From the NCBI GenBank assembly GCA_017417085.1, contig JAFPZV010000255.1, forward strand, positions 1 to 14,382: 14,382 bases of DNA. Direction: 5' to 3'. The stretch is from Deltaproteobacteria bacterium (GTDB lineage Bacteria; Desulfobacterota; Desulfuromonadia; Desulfuromonadales; JAAYDE01). Shown here piece by piece: positions 13,558 to 14,382 of this stretch; positions within the stretch are counted from its first letter, which is position 1, and the number at the start of each line of letters is the position of its first letter. Below the pieces are notes generated by a model. The model searched no databases, was not told where the DNA came from, and saw only the letters and a list, made by a program, of their open reading frames with translations. Made by a program: the position numbers and the translations under genes.

Positions 13558-14382
13558 TCAGCGCAGCTGAAGTTCGCGTTTTTCCAATTTTAACAAACGA
13601 TCGCGCAGTTCTGCCGCCTTTTCAAAGTTGAGCCGTTCAGCCTCCTGAAACATCTCCTTGCGCAAAGCTTCGATCTCCTTGCGCAAGGAGCGTCCATCCT
13701 GATACACCAGTTCCTCTTCCGCAGCCTTTTCCTGTTCCTTTTCTTCAGAAGTGGAGAGATCGTCCAGCAGGCTGCGCAGTGATTTTTTCACAGTTTTCGG
13801 CGTAATGCCATGTTCGCGGTTGTATTCCTCCTGTACCGCGCGCCGTCGAGCAGTTTCCTCCAGACAACGGCGCATCGAGCCGGTAGGAGCATCGGCGTAC
13901 ATCAATACCCGTCCCCCCGCATTGCGCGCCGCCCGGCCGCAGGTCTGGATGAGGGAACGCTCGCTGCGCAAAAATCCCTCCTTGTCGGCATCCAGAATCG
14001 CCACCAGCGAAACTTCCGGCAGATCCAGGCCTTCCCTCAGCAGATTGACCCCCACCAGCACGTCAAAGACCCCGCTGCGCAGATCGCGGATCAGCTCCAC
14101 ACGCTCCACCGTATGAATGTCCGAATGCAGATAACGCGCGCCGATGCCTATTTCCTTCAGATAGGCGGTCAATTCCTCCGCCATGCGCTTGGTCAGGGTC
14201 GTGACCAGCACCCGCTCTCCACGAGCCACGACCTTTTGTATCTCTTCCACCAGATCGTCCACCTGATGGCGGGCCGGGCGCACTTCAATAACCGGATCGA
14301 GCAAGCCGGTGGGGCGGATCAGCTGTTCCACGATGACGCCTCCGGACTTTTCCAGTTCGTATTCGGCAGGCGTGGCCGACAC
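13558..14382 (-). CDS. uvrB: Excinuclease ABC subunit B, C-terminal part (gene continues past right edge)
   Basis: The damage-verifying helicase subunit of nucleotide excision repair; it works with UvrA and UvrC on DNA. The 274 residues seen cover the C-terminal 40% of a normal UvrB (about 670 residues). They begin inside the conserved [11 protein letters not shown], so the first codon here is an internal Val, not a start. Helicase motifs are visible: [15 protein letters not shown] (motif IV region), [14 protein letters not shown] (motif V) and [19 protein letters not shown] (motif VI, with the usual Ile replaced by Cys). A C-terminal UVR domain ([20 protein letters not shown]..., last 40 residues), which binds UvrC, ends the protein. 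The stop is TGA at 13558-13560. About 140 bases separate it from the mscS-like gene, with no terminator of standard form between them. Confidence 0.97.
   Translation of the reverse strand: MSATPAEYELEKSGGVIVEQLIRPTGLLDPVIEVRPARHQVDDLVEEIQKVVARGERVLVTTLTKRMAEELTAYLKEIGIGARYLHSDIHTVERVELIRDLRSGVFDVLVGVNLLREGLDLPEVSLVAILDADKEGFLRSERSLIQTCGRAARNAGGRVLMYADAPTGSMRRCLEETARRRAVQEEYNREHGITPKTVKKSLRSLLDDLSTSEEKEQEKAAEEELVYQDGRSLRKEIEALRKEMFQEAERLNFEKAAELRDRLLKLEKRELQLR

Overview
The window looks like chromosomal core DNA from a Gram-negative bacterium. The evidence is an FtsE-FtsX-EnvC division cluster, Sec signal peptides, a large MscK-like mechanosensitive channel, five-carbon-pathway haem synthesis (hemL) and tRNA genes that encode their own CCA ends. 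An F0-only ATP synthase cluster (atpZ-atpI-atpB-atpE) with no F1 genes behind it, and an S41 protease next to ftsEX-envC, remind me of deltaproteobacterial (Desulfobacterota) genomes. That placement is inference from gene order only. I see no integrase, transposase, phage gene or CRISPR array.

Layout, left to right. (1) Positions 1-4115, minus strand: a tightly packed operon read ftsE -> ftsX -> envC -> ctpA, with 4-nt overlaps at the first two junctions and a 12-nt gap before ctpA, which runs off the left edge. FtsE and FtsX form the ABC-type complex that drives the periplasmic EnvC-like amidase activator; its LytM domain has lost every catalytic residue. CtpA is a Ser-Lys-Gln periplasmic protease. 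(2) Positions 4231-4940, minus strand: one transcription unit that starts at a very good sigma70 promoter and carries an HU-type nucleoid protein gene, then tRNA-Asp(GTC), tRNA-Val(CAC) and tRNA-Val(TAC), and ends at a strong intrinsic terminator. (3) Positions 5117-6409, plus strand: hemL. (4) Positions 6470-8294, plus strand: a promoter candidate, atpZ, atpI, atpB, atpE and a terminator, i.e. only the membrane rotor/stator part of the ATP synthase. (5) Positions 8355-10853, plus strand: a single gene for an 808-residue protein of unknown function with one canonical EF-hand loop, three hydrophobic segments and an Ala/Lys-rich tail, closed by its own terminator. (6) Positions 10886-13417, minus strand: an MscS-family channel with a long coiled-coil periplasmic domain and a nine-G tract near the start of its gene. 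(7) Positions 13443-13518: a small palindromic dispersed-repeat-like element between mscS and uvrB. (8) Positions 13558 to the right edge, minus strand: the C-terminal part of uvrB.

Most genes are housekeeping. The parts that deserve attention are the unknown EF-hand membrane protein with its internal 54-bp tandem duplication, the HU-tRNA joint transcription unit, the G9 tract in the mechanosensitive channel gene, and the palindromic element that creates a false N-terminal extension of that gene. I found no convincing multi-gene undescribed system. No gene-free stretch exceeds about 255 bases.
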